Source of the DNA: Neobacillus niacini
Lineage (GTDB): Bacteria; Bacillota; Bacilli; Bacillales; Cytobacillaceae
DNA length: 64,000 nucleotides
Assembly: GCF_000759675.1 (NCBI RefSeq)
Contig: NZ_BAWM01000018.1
Span: 34,311 to 98,310 of the forward strand
Reading direction: 5' to 3'
The notes beneath the pieces were generated by a model. The model did not search any database. It was not told the origin of the DNA and saw only the letters and a list, made by a program, of their open reading frames with translations. Each line of letters begins with the position of its first letter. The stretch's first letter is position 1. The position numbers were made by a program, and so were the translations under genes. This document shows, piece after piece, positions 1-10,301 of this stretch.

Positions 1-5
1 TCCTC

Positions 6-226
6 ATTGGTTACCACTTTCTCTATTCCAACCAGATTTCGGTCACCTATAGCCCTTATTGGTTACCACTTTCTCTATTCCAACCAGATTTCGGTCACCT
101 ATAGACTACATTGGTTACCACTTTCTCTATTCCAACCAGATTTCGGTCACCTATAGCACTCATTGGTTACCACTTTCTCTATTCCAAACAAAATTAGGTC
201 ACCAATAGCCCATATTGGTGACCGAT
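6..226. repeat. 52-bp tandem repeat array with 5-nt variable slots
   Basis: Copies begin at 6, 58, 110, 162 and 214, an exact 52-bp period. The first three share an identical 47-bp unit (6-52, 58-104, 110-156). The fourth has changes in its second half and the fifth is only a stub. Between units lie five bases that differ each time (CCCTT, ACTAC, CACTC, CCCAT; TCCTC precedes the first). Each unit starts ATTGGTTACC and ends GGTCACCTATAG, so GGTNACC motifs face each other across every junction and can pair as a hairpin. The array may continue beyond the left edge. It lies about 40 bases behind the aroA stop. No protein is evident in it. Confidence 0.9.
197..223 (-). terminator. Probable aroA terminator at the array edge
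   Basis: GGTCACCAAT and ATTGGTGACC form a perfect 10-bp stem with a 7-base loop. On the minus strand it is followed by a T-rich stretch (TAATTTTGTTT). It is the first hairpin after aroA and is built from the degenerate end units of the tandem array. Confidence 0.5.
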
Positions 227-264
227 TCCATTCATAATATATCAACAAAGAAATTTTTCAAAAC

Positions 265-1554
265 CTATTTTTTAAGACTATCTAAATGACTGAAGAAATT
301 TGGATAAGACACTGAAATGGCTTCTGGATCTTCGAGCTCAACCTGGTCCTTACATAGCAGTGACGCGATTGCGAGCATCATCCCGATTCTATGGTCACCA
401 TGACTGGAAACAATTCCACCTGTAAGTGGAGTTCCACCTTGAATAATCATTCCATCGTCTGTAGCTTCAATTGAAGCGCCTAGTTTTGTTAATTCTTGTA
501 CAACCGTATCTATTCGGTTTGTTTCTTTGACTTTTAACTCAGCAGCGTCTTTAATAATTGTTGTCCCTTCAGCTTGTGTTGCTAACAAAGCAATGATTGG
601 GATTTCATCAATTAGTCTTGGAATAACATCACCCGCAATGACAGTTCCTTTAAGACTTGATGTTTTAATCGTAATATCACCAGCTGGTTCAAAGGCATCT
701 TCATCATTGTTATGAATCTTTAAATTTGCACCCATTTGATTCATAATTTCAATGATACCCGTTCTAGTCGGATTTAGACCCACATTCTTTAAGAGAATTT
801 CACTATCGGGAACAATCGCACCAGCTACAAGGAAAAACGCTGCTGAAGAAATATCTCCAGGAACTAGAATATCAGAAGCAATTAGCTTTTGACCTCCTTT
901 TACCGTAATCGTACGGTTATCCTTCCCGACTTCACCACCGAATTTGCGAATCATTCTCTCAGTATGATCGCGCGACTCAGCTTTTTCGATTATGGTCGTT
1001 TCTCCCTCAGCCTGAAGACCAGCAAGGATCAGCGCTGATTTTACCTGGGCACTTGCAACAGGCATATTATAGTGAATCGGATTTAACTGTCCACCACGAA
1101 TACTAAGTGGAGTAAACTCTCCATTCTTTCTGCCGTCGATTTTTGCACCCATCGTTCTTAACGGCTCCGTCACCCTTGTCATCGGTCTTTTTCCAATCGA
1201 ATGGTCACCTATAAGTGATGAGAAAAATGGTCTTCCCGCTAAAATTCCTAATAATAGTCGAATAGTCGTTCCCGAGTTACCAACGTCCAGTAGATCATTA
1301 GGTTCTTTTAAACCATCAAATCCATTCCCATAAATCGTTAGACCCTTTTCATTTTCTTCAATTACGACACCTAGCTTTCGGAAGCAGGAAATAGTACTTA
1401 AACAATCATCGCCTGGCAGGAAATTCGTTACCCTTGTTACACCTTGGGCAATTGAACCAAACATAACAGAACGATGTGAAATTGATTTATCCCCAGGTAT
1501 TTCAATAACACCCTTTAAACCATTCGTAGTTGGCTGTAATGCTATTAATTCCAT
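265..1554 (-). CDS. aroA: 3-phosphoshikimate 1-carboxyvinyltransferase (EPSP synthase)
   Basis: Cytoplasmic enzyme that transfers the enolpyruvyl group of PEP to shikimate-3-phosphate, the sixth shikimate-pathway step (called aroE in B. subtilis). At 429 aa it has the family length. The four motifs described for class II, glyphosate-tolerant EPSP synthases are visible: GDKS (21-24), SAQV (168-171), RDHT (195-198) and NPTR (261-264). GNSGTTIR (92-99) and the acidic DEIP (316-319) are also present. The ATG at 1554 has AGGTGATGAA in front. It is the last gene of the aro block, 24 bases after tyrA. Confidence 0.97.
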   Translation of the reverse strand: MELIALQPTTNGLKGVIEIPGDKSISHRSVMFGSIAQGVTRVTNFLPGDDCLSTISCFRKLGVVIEENEKGLTIYGNGFDGLKEPNDLLDVGNSGTTIRLLLGILAGRPFFSSLIGDHSIGKRPMTRVTEPLRTMGAKIDGRKNGEFTPLSIRGGQLNPIHYNMPVASAQVKSALILAGLQAEGETTIIEKAESRDHTERMIRKFGGEVGKDNRTITVKGGQKLIASDILVPGDISSAAFFLVAGAIVPDSEILLKNVGLNPTRTGIIEIMNQMGANLKIHNNDEDAFEPAGDITIKTSSLKGTVIAGDVIPRLIDEIPIIALLATQAEGTTIIKDAAELKVKETNRIDTVVQELTKLGASIEATDDGMIIQGGTPLTGGIVSSHGDHRIGMMLAIASLLCKDQVELEDPEAISVSYPNFFSHLDSLKK

Positions 1555-1578
1555 TTCATCACCTATATTCAGATCAAA

Positions 1579-2688
1579 TTATATTCCAATCGAGGTAGCG
1601 TAGCTTGAGCAGGTATGAATACACTTTTCCGCCCGCTCGCGGTCCTCTTCTGTTTGAAAACTAATAACTAAAACTCCGTAAATCTCGTCTTCTCGAGTTT
1701 CTAAAATGCGAATGTTTGTAATACTAATATTTTCTTTCGCTAAATATCCAGTAATCTCAGAAATGACACCCGGATAATCTGGAACATCAACATATAGATC
1801 GTAAAATGCAGGAATTGCGCCTTTTTCTCTTAACGGCAGACCATCGCGAAATTGCTTAGCCTGTTGAAAATAGTGAAAAATTTCTCCACTATTTTCCTGC
1901 TCAAGTAACAACTTCACCCAATCCATTTCTTCCTTCCATTTATCGATCAAGTCTATCAAAACCTCGCGATTATGCAGTAATATATCTTTCCACATTTCAG
2001 GGCTGCTAGAAGCAATCCTAGTAATATCCCTAAACCCGCCTGCTGCTAAACGTGGAATAAGGCTTTCTTCTTCCGCTAACCTTTCCGTTTGGCGGACAAT
2101 TGATGCCGCAATGATATGAGGGAAATGACTAACAATTCCCGTTAAATAATCATGGGTATCAGGTGTAACACTTAAGAATTTTGCATTTGTACCTTTGAGC
2201 CAGGCTTTTAACATTTCAACTTTTGAGCTTTCAATATGATCCTCTGGAGTTAGCAGGTAAAAGGCATTCTCAAAAAGTATTTCTTTAGCAGCTGACACAC
2301 CACTTTTATGGGAGCCAGCCATCGGATGACCTCCGATAAAGGTGTATCCTTTTTTATTTAAGCTTGCAGCATTGGCAACAATTTTGCTTTTTGTACTTCC
2401 GGTGTCAGTAATGATTACTTCTGGTTTTAACGATTGCTCTGATAATAAATGAATAATCGCTTCTGTTTCGATTACTGGTGCGGAAATAATAATTAAATCT
2501 GCGGTTTTAGCACCTTCTGCTATATGATCAGCCACTTCATCAATAACACCTAGCATTTTTCCAAGTCTAGCTTGTTCTTGATGTATATCATAGCCAATTA
2601 TGATAGCGTCTTTATGTTCTTTCTTAATACATAAAGCTAAAGAACCGCCAATTAACCCAAGCCCAATAACAAAAACTCGGCCTTTCAT
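1579..2688 (-). CDS. tyrA: Prephenate dehydrogenase with C-terminal ACT domain
   Basis: Oxidatively decarboxylates prephenate to 4-hydroxyphenylpyruvate in tyrosine synthesis. The 369-aa protein opens with the Rossmann fingerprint GLGLIGGS (9-16) and carries GGHPMAGSHKSG in the prephenate site. It ends with an ACT domain starting near PDYPGVISEITGYL, the usual feedback-sensing module in Bacillus TyrA. AGGAGG precedes the ATG and lies just behind the hisC stop, so the two genes are translated close together. It supplies the substrate for the aminotransferase encoded next door. Confidence 0.96.
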   Translation of the reverse strand: MKGRVFVIGLGLIGGSLALCIKKEHKDAIIIGYDIHQEQARLGKMLGVIDEVADHIAEGAKTADLIIISAPVIETEAIIHLLSEQSLKPEVIITDTGSTKSKIVANAASLNKKGYTFIGGHPMAGSHKSGVSAAKEILFENAFYLLTPEDHIESSKVEMLKAWLKGTNAKFLSVTPDTHDYLTGIVSHFPHIIAASIVRQTERLAEEESLIPRLAAGGFRDITRIASSSPEMWKDILLHNREVLIDLIDKWKEEMDWVKLLLEQENSGEIFHYFQQAKQFRDGLPLREKGAIPAFYDLYVDVPDYPGVISEITGYLAKENISITNIRILETREDEIYGVLVISFQTEEDRERAEKCIHTCSSYATSIGI

Positions 2689-2699
2689 TGGTAGTCCTC

Positions 2700-3812
2700 C
2701 TAGTTTCCACTGAGCTGAGCTGTTTTTTGTTCAGTCAGAAATTCACCTAATGCTTTTAGCACACCTTCATTTTGCTCAGCAGAGCCAACTGTAATTCTTA
2801 ATGAAGAAGGAAATCCTAAAGCTTTCCCAGATCTAACGATATAGCCTTTTTCTAATAGAAATTGAAACCCTTTATCAGCATCGGCATTGATATCTATTAA
2901 AACAAAATTAGTTTGAGAAGGATAATAGTTTAATTCTTGTTGTTTGCAGAAATCGTAAAATTGATTCAAACCTTGTCTGTTTTTCTCTTTGCACTGTTGG
3001 ACAAACTCTTGGTCCTCAAGTGCAGCTTTAGCTGCCACCTGTCCAAATGAATTAACATTAAAAGGTTCTCTTGCAGGTTCCAACGCTTGAATAATCGACC
3101 TGTTTGCAACACCATATCCTACTCTTAGTGAGGCAAGACCATATATTTTTGAAAAGGTTCGTAACACAATTAAATTCGGATAAGTTCTAGTTAATTCAAT
3201 TGAATCATAGTAATCATCTGCAAATACGTATTCAAAATACGCTTCATCCAACACTACTAAAACATGTGCAGGAACTTTATCTAAAAATGTAATTAATTTA
3301 TTTTTCGAGACGTATGTACCTGTCGGATTATTAGGACTGCAAACCCAGACAACATTGGTATTATCATCAATGGCTGCATACATTTTCTCTAAATCATGTT
3401 CACCATCAAGTAAAGGAATTTCCCTTATCACTGCTCCTTCAATCACAGCATTATGTTTATATTGAGAAAAGGATGGGGTCGCCATTACTGTATTGACACC
3501 TGGATGCAGTAAAGACCTTGAAATGATTTGAATTATATTATCTGACCCATTCCCAAAAATTAGCTCATCTTGGTTTACCTTCAAAAAAGAAGCTACTGAA
3601 TCCCTTAGGCTGGTCATATATCCATCTGGGTAAATAGCAAAGCCTGGTTGATTACTTTGTAATGCAGAAAGAACTTTATTAGAACAACCAAATGGATTTT
3701 CATTTGATGCAAGCTTTACAATCTGTTCTAAATTATATTGTTTCTTAACTGACTCAATTGATTTTCCTGGCTGATATGGAGTCAGTGTTAATAACTGCTT
3801 TTTCCATCTCAT
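2700..3812 (-). CDS. hisC: Histidinol-phosphate / aromatic aminotransferase
   Basis: PLP fold-type I aminotransferase of 370 aa. SKIYGLASLRVGYG carries the PLP lysine (Lys222). NNPTG (161-165) and DEAYFEY (189-195) are the other cofactor-site motifs. In Bacillus this enzyme serves both histidinol phosphate and the tyrosine/phenylalanine branch, which explains its place between aroH and tyrA. In B. subtilis the trp operon precedes hisC; here aroH is directly upstream. GGAGATAA precedes the ATG. Confidence 0.95.
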   Translation of the reverse strand: MRWKKQLLTLTPYQPGKSIESVKKQYNLEQIVKLASNENPFGCSNKVLSALQSNQPGFAIYPDGYMTSLRDSVASFLKVNQDELIFGNGSDNIIQIISRSLLHPGVNTVMATPSFSQYKHNAVIEGAVIREIPLLDGEHDLEKMYAAIDDNTNVVWVCSPNNPTGTYVSKNKLITFLDKVPAHVLVVLDEAYFEYVFADDYYDSIELTRTYPNLIVLRTFSKIYGLASLRVGYGVANRSIIQALEPAREPFNVNSFGQVAAKAALEDQEFVQQCKEKNRQGLNQFYDFCKQQELNYYPSQTNFVLIDINADADKGFQFLLEKGYIVRSGKALGFPSSLRITVGSAEQNEGVLKALGEFLTEQKTAQLSGN

Positions 3813-3853
3813 TTATCTCCACTCCATCCTTAAAATGATATATTTATCGCTGT

Positions 3854-4228
3854 CTATTTAGCCAAGGTATTGCCTAAATCAGGTCGTAATACCGTTGCCC
3901 CTCCTAAATAAACATGAACTATTTCTTCCTGTGGTACTGCTGTATTAACATGAAGCATAATTCGAACGCACATTTGTAAAGAGTTCGGAACTGGCAGTTC
4001 CCGCATACACATTACAGGTACATAGGTCCAACCCGCAAATTTACGCAGTGCTCTTGCTGGGAAAACAGCATTTAGGTCTTCCGTTGTTGAAATAAAAACA
4101 GAAGCTACCTGCTCAGGATGAATCGTGTTTTCCTCAATCATCTGTTTCAAAAGCTCTTCTGTTGCTGATGTGATCGCTTCTTCGGTATTGCAATCTACGG
4201 TGATTGCTCCCCTCACCCCTCTAATCAT
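3854..4228 (-). CDS. aroH: Chorismate mutase, AroH type
   Basis: Monofunctional chorismate mutase converting chorismate to prephenate. The 124-aa length and the start MIRGVRGAITV match the compact trimeric AroH fold. The N-terminal arginines and the later cysteine/glutamate/arginine region (VMCMRELPVP, then CVRIML) fit the known active site. A strong GGGGGG ribosome binding site precedes the ATG. It sits between aroB and hisC, where B. subtilis would continue into trpEDCFBA. Confidence 0.96.
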   Translation of the reverse strand: MIRGVRGAITVDCNTEEAITSATEELLKQMIEENTIHPEQVASVFISTTEDLNAVFPARALRKFAGWTYVPVMCMRELPVPNSLQMCVRIMLHVNTAVPQEEIVHVYLGGATVLRPDLGNTLAK

Positions 4229-4246
4229 GAAAAGCCCCCCTTGTTT

Positions 4247-5317
4247 TTAAAAATTCTTGAGCTGACCTAATAAAAATTCATCCGAAAGCTCCTGAAGTGT
4301 CGGTTTCCCAATTTGCTCTAATAAGACAAATCTAACTGATCCACCAGCTGATTTCTTATCCTGCTTCATTTTTGACAGCAGACGCTCAGCTGATAGATGA
4401 CCTGGTATCTCAGTTTGATACCCAAGACCTTGAACCCAAGCAGTAAATTCATCCGATTTAAAGGATAATCCTAATACCTCATTACTTAGCTTTAAAGCAA
4501 AAACCATTCCAATCATTACTGCTTCACCATGAGTAAAATTACCATAACCCATTTCCGATTCAATTGCATGGCCTAGTGTATGTCCAAAGTTTAAGTAAGC
4601 ACGAATTCCCGTCTCCTTTTCATCCTTTGACACAAATTCATTTTTTATTTTTATCCCTTTTGTAAGTGATTCAAATAATTGGTCAGAAGTTAAGGAATCA
4701 AGATGACGAATATCTGTTTTTAACCATTGATAAAAGTTAGCATCGTAAATAAGTGCATGTTTAATAACCTCTGCAAAACCAGAACGAATTTCTTGCTCAG
4801 GTAGTGTATTGAGTAGTTCAAGGTCATAAAAGACCGCCTCAGGCTGATGGAAAGCCCCAATCATATTTTTTCCTAGAGGATGATTAATTGCCACTTTACC
4901 TCCAACTGCACTATCATGTGCGAGGATGGTTGTTGGAACTTGGATAAATGGTATTCCTCTCATAAATGATGCTGCAACAAAACCGGATAAGTCCCCTACT
5001 GCGCCACCGCCCAATGCGAGGATGACAGATTTTCGATCAAGGCGGTTTTCTAACGCAATGGATAAGGCGTCATAGAATACCTCGAACGTTTTTGCTTTTT
5101 CACCACTTGGAGCTGTAAAAATGACTGGATCCCATGTCGATAAAAGCGGTACTAATTTATCAAGATGAATTTTTCCAACTGTTTCATCTGTAATAATTAA
5201 TATTCTAGTCAGATTTGTAAAATGATTGGATAAAAAAGTGCTGATTTCACTTATTACCCCTTCACCAACAAACACATCATAGCTTTTGGAGCTCGTTTGA
5301 ATTTGAATGGTATCCAT
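4247..5317 (-). CDS. aroB: 3-dehydroquinate synthase
   Basis: NAD- and metal-dependent cyclisation of DAHP to 3-dehydroquinate, the second shikimate step. The 356-aa protein has the NAD-binding GGGAVGDLSGF, HDSAVGGKVAINHP, KNMIGAF, FAEVIKHALI and the metal-ligand segments FGHTLGHAIE and HGEAVMIGM. The ATG overlaps the aroC stop codon by one base (TAATG), indicating translational coupling. Confidence 0.97.
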   Translation of the reverse strand: MDTIQIQTSSKSYDVFVGEGVISEISTFLSNHFTNLTRILIITDETVGKIHLDKLVPLLSTWDPVIFTAPSGEKAKTFEVFYDALSIALENRLDRKSVILALGGGAVGDLSGFVAASFMRGIPFIQVPTTILAHDSAVGGKVAINHPLGKNMIGAFHQPEAVFYDLELLNTLPEQEIRSGFAEVIKHALIYDANFYQWLKTDIRHLDSLTSDQLFESLTKGIKIKNEFVSKDEKETGIRAYLNFGHTLGHAIESEMGYGNFTHGEAVMIGMVFALKLSNEVLGLSFKSDEFTAWVQGLGYQTEIPGHLSAERLLSKMKQDKKSAGGSVRFVLLEQIGKPTLQELSDEFLLGQLKNF

Positions 5318-6495
5318 TAAAATTCCCTCGCGTATTCACGTTGACGTTTAATTTCAGCAGCAAATGTATCGAACCGGTCACTATAAAATTGTTCAATAAG
5401 AGAATTAGCAAGTTCCCATGCGACAACACTTTCTGCAACGACTGCGGCCGCAGGAACAGCACAGCTGTCTGAACGCTCAACACTAGCCGAAAATGGCTCC
5501 TTTGAATCGATATCAACACTCATGAGCGGCTTATATAGCGTTGGAATTGGCTTCATAACTCCGCGTACGACAATTGGCATCCCCGTAGTCATACCGCCTT
5601 CAAAACCGCCTAGACGATTGGTCTTTCGAGTATAGCCATTTTCTTGATCCCAAACAATCTCATCATGTACTTCACTTCCAGGCTTTCTTGCAGCTTCAAA
5701 GCCCAAGCCAAACTCTACTCCTTTAAATGCATTGATACTCACAATAGCTGCTGCCAGCTTTGCATCTAATTTTCGATCATACTGAACATAGCTGCCTACC
5801 CCAGCAGGCATTCCAGACGCAATCACTTCGACAACTCCACCGATAGAATCACCATTCTTCTTAGCATTGTCAATTGCATTCATCATTTCCTGTTCTACAT
5901 CAGGGTCAGCACAGCGTACAGGTGAAAGCTCTGTTCTTTCTTTTAACTCATCCATTGATAAATTTACGTTGGAGTTCGCCTTAATACCACCAATTTCAAC
6001 AACATGAGAAACGAGTGTAACGCCAACTAATGACAATAGTTTCTTAGCAACTGCACCGGCTGCTACTCTAACAGTAGTTTCTCGTGCAGATGAACGCTCA
6101 AGAACATTTCTCATGTCTCGATGCCCGTATTTTATTGCCCCATTTAAATCTGCATGTCCAGGTCTTGGACGAGTTATTTTACGTTTTACTTCATCCTCTT
6201 GTCCCTCTAATAATGGGTCGGCTCCCATAACTTTCGTCCAATGCTTCCAATCATTGTTCTTTACTACTAGAGCAATCGGAGCTCCAAGTGTTTGTCCATG
6301 TCGAACTCCAGATGTGATATCAACAGTATCTTTTTCTATTTGCATTCTTCTACCGCGACCGTATCCCTGTTGCCGCCTTGCAAGCTCAGTATTTATATCT
6401 TCAGCTAATAATGGCATTCCTGCTGGGAGTCCTTCTAAAATTGTCGTTAATTGTGGACCGTGTGATTCTCCAGCTGTTAAATATCTCATTCCCAT
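5317..6495 (-). CDS. aroC: Chorismate synthase
   Basis: FMN-dependent elimination of phosphate from EPSP to give chorismate (aroF in B. subtilis). Signature segments are [34 protein letters not shown] and [14 protein letters not shown]. An upstream in-frame TTG exists, but AGGGGG lies eight bases before the ATG at 6495 ([13 protein letters not shown]), so that start is used, giving 392 aa. It is the first gene of the aro block. B. subtilis has cheR between this gene and ndk; it is not here. Confidence 0.96.
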   Translation of the reverse strand: MGMRYLTAGESHGPQLTTILEGLPAGMPLLAEDINTELARRQQGYGRGRRMQIEKDTVDITSGVRHGQTLGAPIALVVKNNDWKHWTKVMGADPLLEGQEDEVKRKITRPRPGHADLNGAIKYGHRDMRNVLERSSARETTVRVAAGAVAKKLLSLVGVTLVSHVVEIGGIKANSNVNLSMDELKERTELSPVRCADPDVEQEMMNAIDNAKKNGDSIGGVVEVIASGMPAGVGSYVQYDRKLDAKLAAAIVSINAFKGVEFGLGFEAARKPGSEVHDEIVWDQENGYTRKTNRLGGFEGGMTTGMPIVVRGVMKPIPTLYKPLMSVDIDSKEPFSASVERSDSCAVPAAAVVAESVVAWELANSLIEQFYSDRFDTFAAEIKRQREYAREF

Positions 6496-6690
6496 TACAC
6501 TTTCCCCCTTCAACTCATTAAAGGATTTTTATCAATATACCATAATCAGACTAATAAACCTAGTACAATTATCTGAAAATAGCATAAATAGATTGATGAT
6601 TATTTATTTAATGATAATAACAGTTCACCCATTTGTACACTATTTGTTTCTGAAATATTTTTATTATCGGATGAATACGCATACAAAAAA

Positions 6691-6717
6691 GGCACCTGTA
6701 TATGATATACAGGTGCC
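6691..6717 (-). terminator. ndk terminator
   Basis: GGCACCTGTATAT and ATATACAGGTGCC form a long perfect stem. It is flanked by T-runs on the minus strand and lies just behind the ndk stop. It may work in both directions. Confidence 0.85.
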
Positions 6718-6731
6718 TTTTTAAATCTAAA

Positions 6732-7178
6732 TTAGTAAATCCATTCGTTAACTAGTTTAGAGTACTCTACAACTCCACCATCTTTAAAAAACAATCCAAT
6801 TTCACGATCTGCACTTGCTGGTGAATCTGAACCGTGAATAACATTTTTCCCAACAGTTAAGCCAAATTCGCCACGGATCGTACCTGGGGCTGCATCTTTA
6901 GGATTTGTTGAGCCCATCATTTGACGCGCAGTAGCAATAACATTTTCACCTTGCCAAACCATAGCAAAAACAGGACCAGATGTAATGAAATCCACTAATT
7001 CACCAAAGAATGGACGTTCTTTGTGCTCACCATAGTGCTCCTCGGCAAGTTCAGTCGGAATGCTCATTAATTTAGCGCCTACTAATTGGAAGCCTTTTTT
7101 TTCAAATCGAGCAATGATTTCTCCGATTAAATTACGCTGTACACCATCAGGCTTCACCATTAAAAATGTTTTTTCCAT
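6732..7178 (-). CDS. ndk: Nucleoside diphosphate kinase
   Basis: Transfers the gamma phosphate of ATP to nucleoside diphosphates through a phosphohistidine. The active-site segment [12 protein letters not shown] and the N-terminal [19 protein letters not shown] are typical. AGGAGTGG precedes the ATG at 7178, giving 148 aa, the family length; the open frame upstream of it is not coding. It lies between hepT and the aro genes, as in B. subtilis. Confidence 0.97.
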   Translation of the reverse strand: MEKTFLMVKPDGVQRNLIGEIIARFEKKGFQLVGAKLMSIPTELAEEHYGEHKERPFFGELVDFITSGPVFAMVWQGENVIATARQMMGSTNPKDAAPGTIRGEFGLTVGKNVIHGSDSPASADREIGLFFKDGGVVEYSKLVNEWIY

Positions 7179-7337
7179 GAATTCCACTCCTAAATATAGT
7201 ATGTATAATAATTGCCATAGTGGGACAATCCATGAAGATGTTATCATTTTTTCGAATATTTCGCAAGTCGAAAGCGCCTTCAATTTATCAGAAATAAAAA
7301 AAAAAAAGAGTGAAAACATTTGTTTTACTCTCTTTCC

Positions 7338-8300
7338 TTAATATTTTCGCCGCCCAATAAATTTTGCTATATCACGCAGTGTCTTTTTGGCTTTATTGGC
7401 AGGAAGCTCTTCTAGCACAGCCAGCGCCTTATCTAAGTACATATCGCTTAATGCAATGGACTTGTCAATTGCACCGGACTCTTTAATAAGGGTGATAATA
7501 TTTTGAATTTGAGCTGGATCGAAATCATGGTGAACCTTTTCAATTTCTGTCCGAATTTTTTTATTTTCCATTGCATAGAGAGCCGGAGCTGTAATATTTC
7601 CCTGAAGTAAATCACTGCCTGCAGGCTTACCAAGCTCCTCTTCAGAGGAGGTAAAATCCAAGATATCATCTGTAATTTGAAATGCCATACCTACATAATA
7701 ACCAAATAAGTACAGTTTCTTATGAATGGACTCTTCTACATCTGCAGCAATAGCACCCAACTGACAACTTGCAGAGATTAGTAATGCAGTCTTCCTTTTA
7801 ATTCTTCGTAAATAATCCCTGAGATTTTGATCAAAACGATACTTATCTCTTATTTGTTGGATTTCACCAACCGTTACTTCAACAATGGTATTCGCTAATA
7901 TCTTATGAGCTAAGGGCTTTTTAATTTCACTCATCAATTCAAGAGAAAGAGCAAAGATAAAGTCGCCCGTATACATTGCAGTCTTGTTGTCCCATTTGGC
8001 TTTTACTGTAGGTTGACCTCTTCGTAAATCCGCATCGTCGATTACATCATCATGAACAAGTGAAGCCATATGAATAAGTTCAAGAGCAACGGCAATGTTT
8101 TTCATTACATTAATATCGTACCGGCCAAACTTTCCAGCCAATAAAACAAAAACAGGCCGAATTCTTTTCCCTCCCGCCTGCAAGGTATGCAAAGAAGCCC
8201 GTTTCAAAAGAAGAGAATCCGCCTGAATTGTCTCTTCTAATTTTTTTTCGATCGTATTAATATCTGAATTCAAAAATGAATACATCATCTTTAATTTCAT
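7338..8300 (-). CDS. hepT: Heptaprenyl diphosphate synthase component II
   Basis: Catalytic subunit of the two-component trans-prenyltransferase that makes the C35 side chain of menaquinone-7. The 320-aa protein has the first aspartate-rich motif DDVIDDADLRRG, GDFIFA, the KTALLISASCQLGA region and the second motif DDILDFTS. It starts MKLKMMYSFLN, without the N-terminal extension annotated for B. subtilis. It is grouped with menG and hepS, all needed for menaquinone. Confidence 0.95.
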   Translation of the reverse strand: MKLKMMYSFLNSDINTIEKKLEETIQADSLLLKRASLHTLQAGGKRIRPVFVLLAGKFGRYDINVMKNIAVALELIHMASLVHDDVIDDADLRRGQPTVKAKWDNKTAMYTGDFIFALSLELMSEIKKPLAHKILANTIVEVTVGEIQQIRDKYRFDQNLRDYLRRIKRKTALLISASCQLGAIAADVEESIHKKLYLFGYYVGMAFQITDDILDFTSSEEELGKPAGSDLLQGNITAPALYAMENKKIRTEIEKVHHDFDPAQIQNIITLIKESGAIDKSIALSDMYLDKALAVLEELPANKAKKTLRDIAKFIGRRKY

Positions 8301-8345
8301 TTGTATTCACCAGCTTTTCGTCCTGTTTGCATGTCTATTAAAAAC

Positions 8346-9050
8346 TTACTTTTTATAACCAAAATGAACCGCTGCAGCTCCACCACTATATGGTTTATAA
8401 TATACATCTTTAAAGCCGGCAGTCTCAAACATTCGCGCTAATTCTTTCATACCTGGGAAATTACGGGCTGATTCATGGAGCCAAGAATATTCATTATAGC
8501 TCTTAGCAAATAACTTACCAAATAACGGCATGATAAATTTGAAATAAAAATAATATAGCTGTTTATAACCAATTAAGGTAGGCTGGGAGGTTTCAAGGCA
8601 AACAGCAATACCTCCTGGCTTTAAAACGCGATTCATTTCTTTTAGTACTTGAAGGTAATCAGGTACATTTCGTAAACCAAATCCGATGGTTACATAATCA
8701 AAGCTATTATCAGGGAAAGGTAGTTCCATGGCATTTCCATGAATTAAGTTAACTTGTTTTAGACCAAGACTTTTTACCTTGTCAATCCCAACATTTAGCA
8801 TATTTTGACTAAAGTCCAATCCAGTAACTTCACCGGAAGGACCAACCGCTTCAGCTAGAGCAATCGTCCAGTCCCCTGTTCCACAACATACATCTAGCGC
8901 TTTCGAACCTGGCTTGACATTCATCCTTTTCATGGTATCCTTACGCCATTTGATGTGCTGCTGAAAACTAATAACCGAGTTCATTTTATCGTAGTTATCG
9001 GATATTTTCTCAAAGACCTTATGAACTCGTTGTTCCTTAGATTGCTGCAT
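8346..9050 (-). CDS. menG: Demethylmenaquinone methyltransferase
   Basis: SAM-dependent C-methylation of demethylmenaquinone, the last step of menaquinone synthesis (menH or ubiE in older naming). The 234-aa protein contains the SAM motif [17 protein letters not shown], then [21 protein letters not shown] and RVLKPGG, typical of the UbiE/COQ5 family. It lies between the two subunit genes of heptaprenyl diphosphate synthase, four bases from hepS. Confidence 0.96.
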   Translation of the reverse strand: MQQSKEQRVHKVFEKISDNYDKMNSVISFQQHIKWRKDTMKRMNVKPGSKALDVCCGTGDWTIALAEAVGPSGEVTGLDFSQNMLNVGIDKVKSLGLKQVNLIHGNAMELPFPDNSFDYVTIGFGLRNVPDYLQVLKEMNRVLKPGGIAVCLETSQPTLIGYKQLYYFYFKFIMPLFGKLFAKSYNEYSWLHESARNFPGMKELARMFETAGFKDVYYKPYSGGAAAVHFGYKK

Positions 9051-9054
9051 ATGC

Positions 9055-9876
9055 TTACCCTTCTTCCACTAAAGTTTTCGCAATTGGTTGATGTTCATTA
9101 ATGATCGAAGTAATTCTAGCTTCAAGCATATCATTTAAATATGGTAGCTGACTTATTCCTTTTAATAGGAATTGTTTTGAAGACTCAAGGTAACGATCAC
9201 AAATCACAAGCAAATCTCTCTGCTGTTTATCTGATAGATTTTTTATTGAAAGATTTTTATTTGGAATGGTAATTTCTTTGATAGATTCGAAAACGAAGCT
9301 GCTTCCAGCTTCTATAAAAAGCCTCTTTTCCATAAGCAAACGCTTGAAAAAGAATAAATTGGCAATAAAGTCATTCCATAAGTCAACTTTAAAACATTCA
9401 GAGAATTTCACAAGTAAAGAGCTTTCAATTTTCTTTATACTTGTCATTAGATTTTCAATGCCCTCAAGTTCCTTTTGATAAACGGAAACTTTATGTTCAT
9501 TAACCTCTTTTATTCCTTTGGAGAGTTCTTTTATCATGTTGATGTCTTCAGAATCTGCCAAAAGTTTATAATACAAGCCGCTATAATAATCCCCAGCTAG
9601 GACCGTTAATTGTCTATTTATCTCATCAACAGCAGCGTTAGATATATGCTCATGGGTATCAAGGGCAATTTGGATAAGCATTGTTGTCATCGCGTAATTT
9701 TTTATCTCATTGTAAGACAATTCGAGTCGATCCATAATGGACACGAGAATAAGCAGTTTATCTTCATCAATTACAGGCGTCTCAATATATTTTAGCAAGT
9801 AAGGATGACATACTTTTTGCTCAACTTGCTCCTTAATGTCTATAAACTTTTGTCGAATGTCTGGCAATTTAATCAC
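9055..9876 (-). CDS. hepS: Heptaprenyl diphosphate synthase component I
   Basis: Non-catalytic subunit that pairs with HepT and sets chain length. The 273-aa, helix-rich protein lacks aspartate-rich catalytic motifs, as expected for component I. Recognition is by its position next to menG and hepT and by segments such as [10 protein letters not shown] and [15 protein letters not shown]. The start is GTG with GGGGAAGCAAGG upstream, so the exact start is moderately sure. Confidence 0.9.
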   Translation of the reverse strand: MIKLPDIRQKFIDIKEQVEQKVCHPYLLKYIETPVIDEDKLLILVSIMDRLELSYNEIKNYAMTTMLIQIALDTHEHISNAAVDEINRQLTVLAGDYYSGLYYKLLADSEDINMIKELSKGIKEVNEHKVSVYQKELEGIENLMTSIKKIESSLLVKFSECFKVDLWNDFIANLFFFKRLLMEKRLFIEAGSSFVFESIKEITIPNKNLSIKNLSDKQQRDLLVICDRYLESSKQFLLKGISQLPYLNDMLEARITSIINEHQPIAKTLVEEG

Positions 9877-10052
9877 CCTTGCTTCCCCGAATTAATATAT
9901 TTATTACGATCCTTTTGTGTAAACAAGGCAGTGACAATTATATCATAAAAGCGTATGTATGGGCAGAAATTCACAAAATAAATACATTTCCACCGTTAGG
10001 AAATAAGAATGACTAAAAAGTAATTACAGCTAATAAAAAAACATATCTTTCA

Positions 10053-10289
10053 TTATTTTTTCATTTCGCTTTCAATTTCACCAAAATGTGTCATTATTTT
10101 TGCATTTCCCCTAATCTTTATGGCTGAAGTATGTTCTGTGAACTGAGCGATTAATACTTCCCCTTTATCAAGCTTTTCAGAATGATGAAATTTTGTATCC
10201 GTCCCTCGCGTCAATCCGATAACATTAACGCCATCATCAGTTGCTTTTATCACAACAAAGTCACTACTTTGTGGTTTTCGTTTTTCCAT
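10053..10289 (-). CDS. mtrB: Trp RNA-binding attenuation protein TRAP
   Basis: Forms an 11-subunit ring that binds tryptophan and wraps (G/U)AG-rich leader RNA. The 78-aa protein is nearly identical in its core to B. subtilis TRAP ([20 protein letters not shown]). The lysine of HHSEKL and the lysine and arginine of AIKIRG, which contact RNA, are kept. GGGGTGATACT precedes the ATG. It follows folE by 12 bases, as in the mtrAB operon. The usual main target, the trp operon, is not in the neighbouring aro block. Confidence 0.96.
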   Translation of the reverse strand: MEKRKPQSSDFVVIKATDDGVNVIGLTRGTDTKFHHSEKLDKGEVLIAQFTEHTSAIKIRGNAKIMTHFGEIESEMKK

Positions 10290-10301
10290 AGTATCACCCC
10301 A

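Noticed and set aside
6..226. CRISPR array
   Set aside because: The variable parts are only 5 bases and the repeats 47 bases; no cas genes are in the window. A tandem hairpin array fits better.
6113..6724. 203-aa plus-strand frame over aroC and the ndk-aroC gap
   Set aside because: Mostly antisense to aroC; the end runs into the ndk terminator hairpin. No family features.
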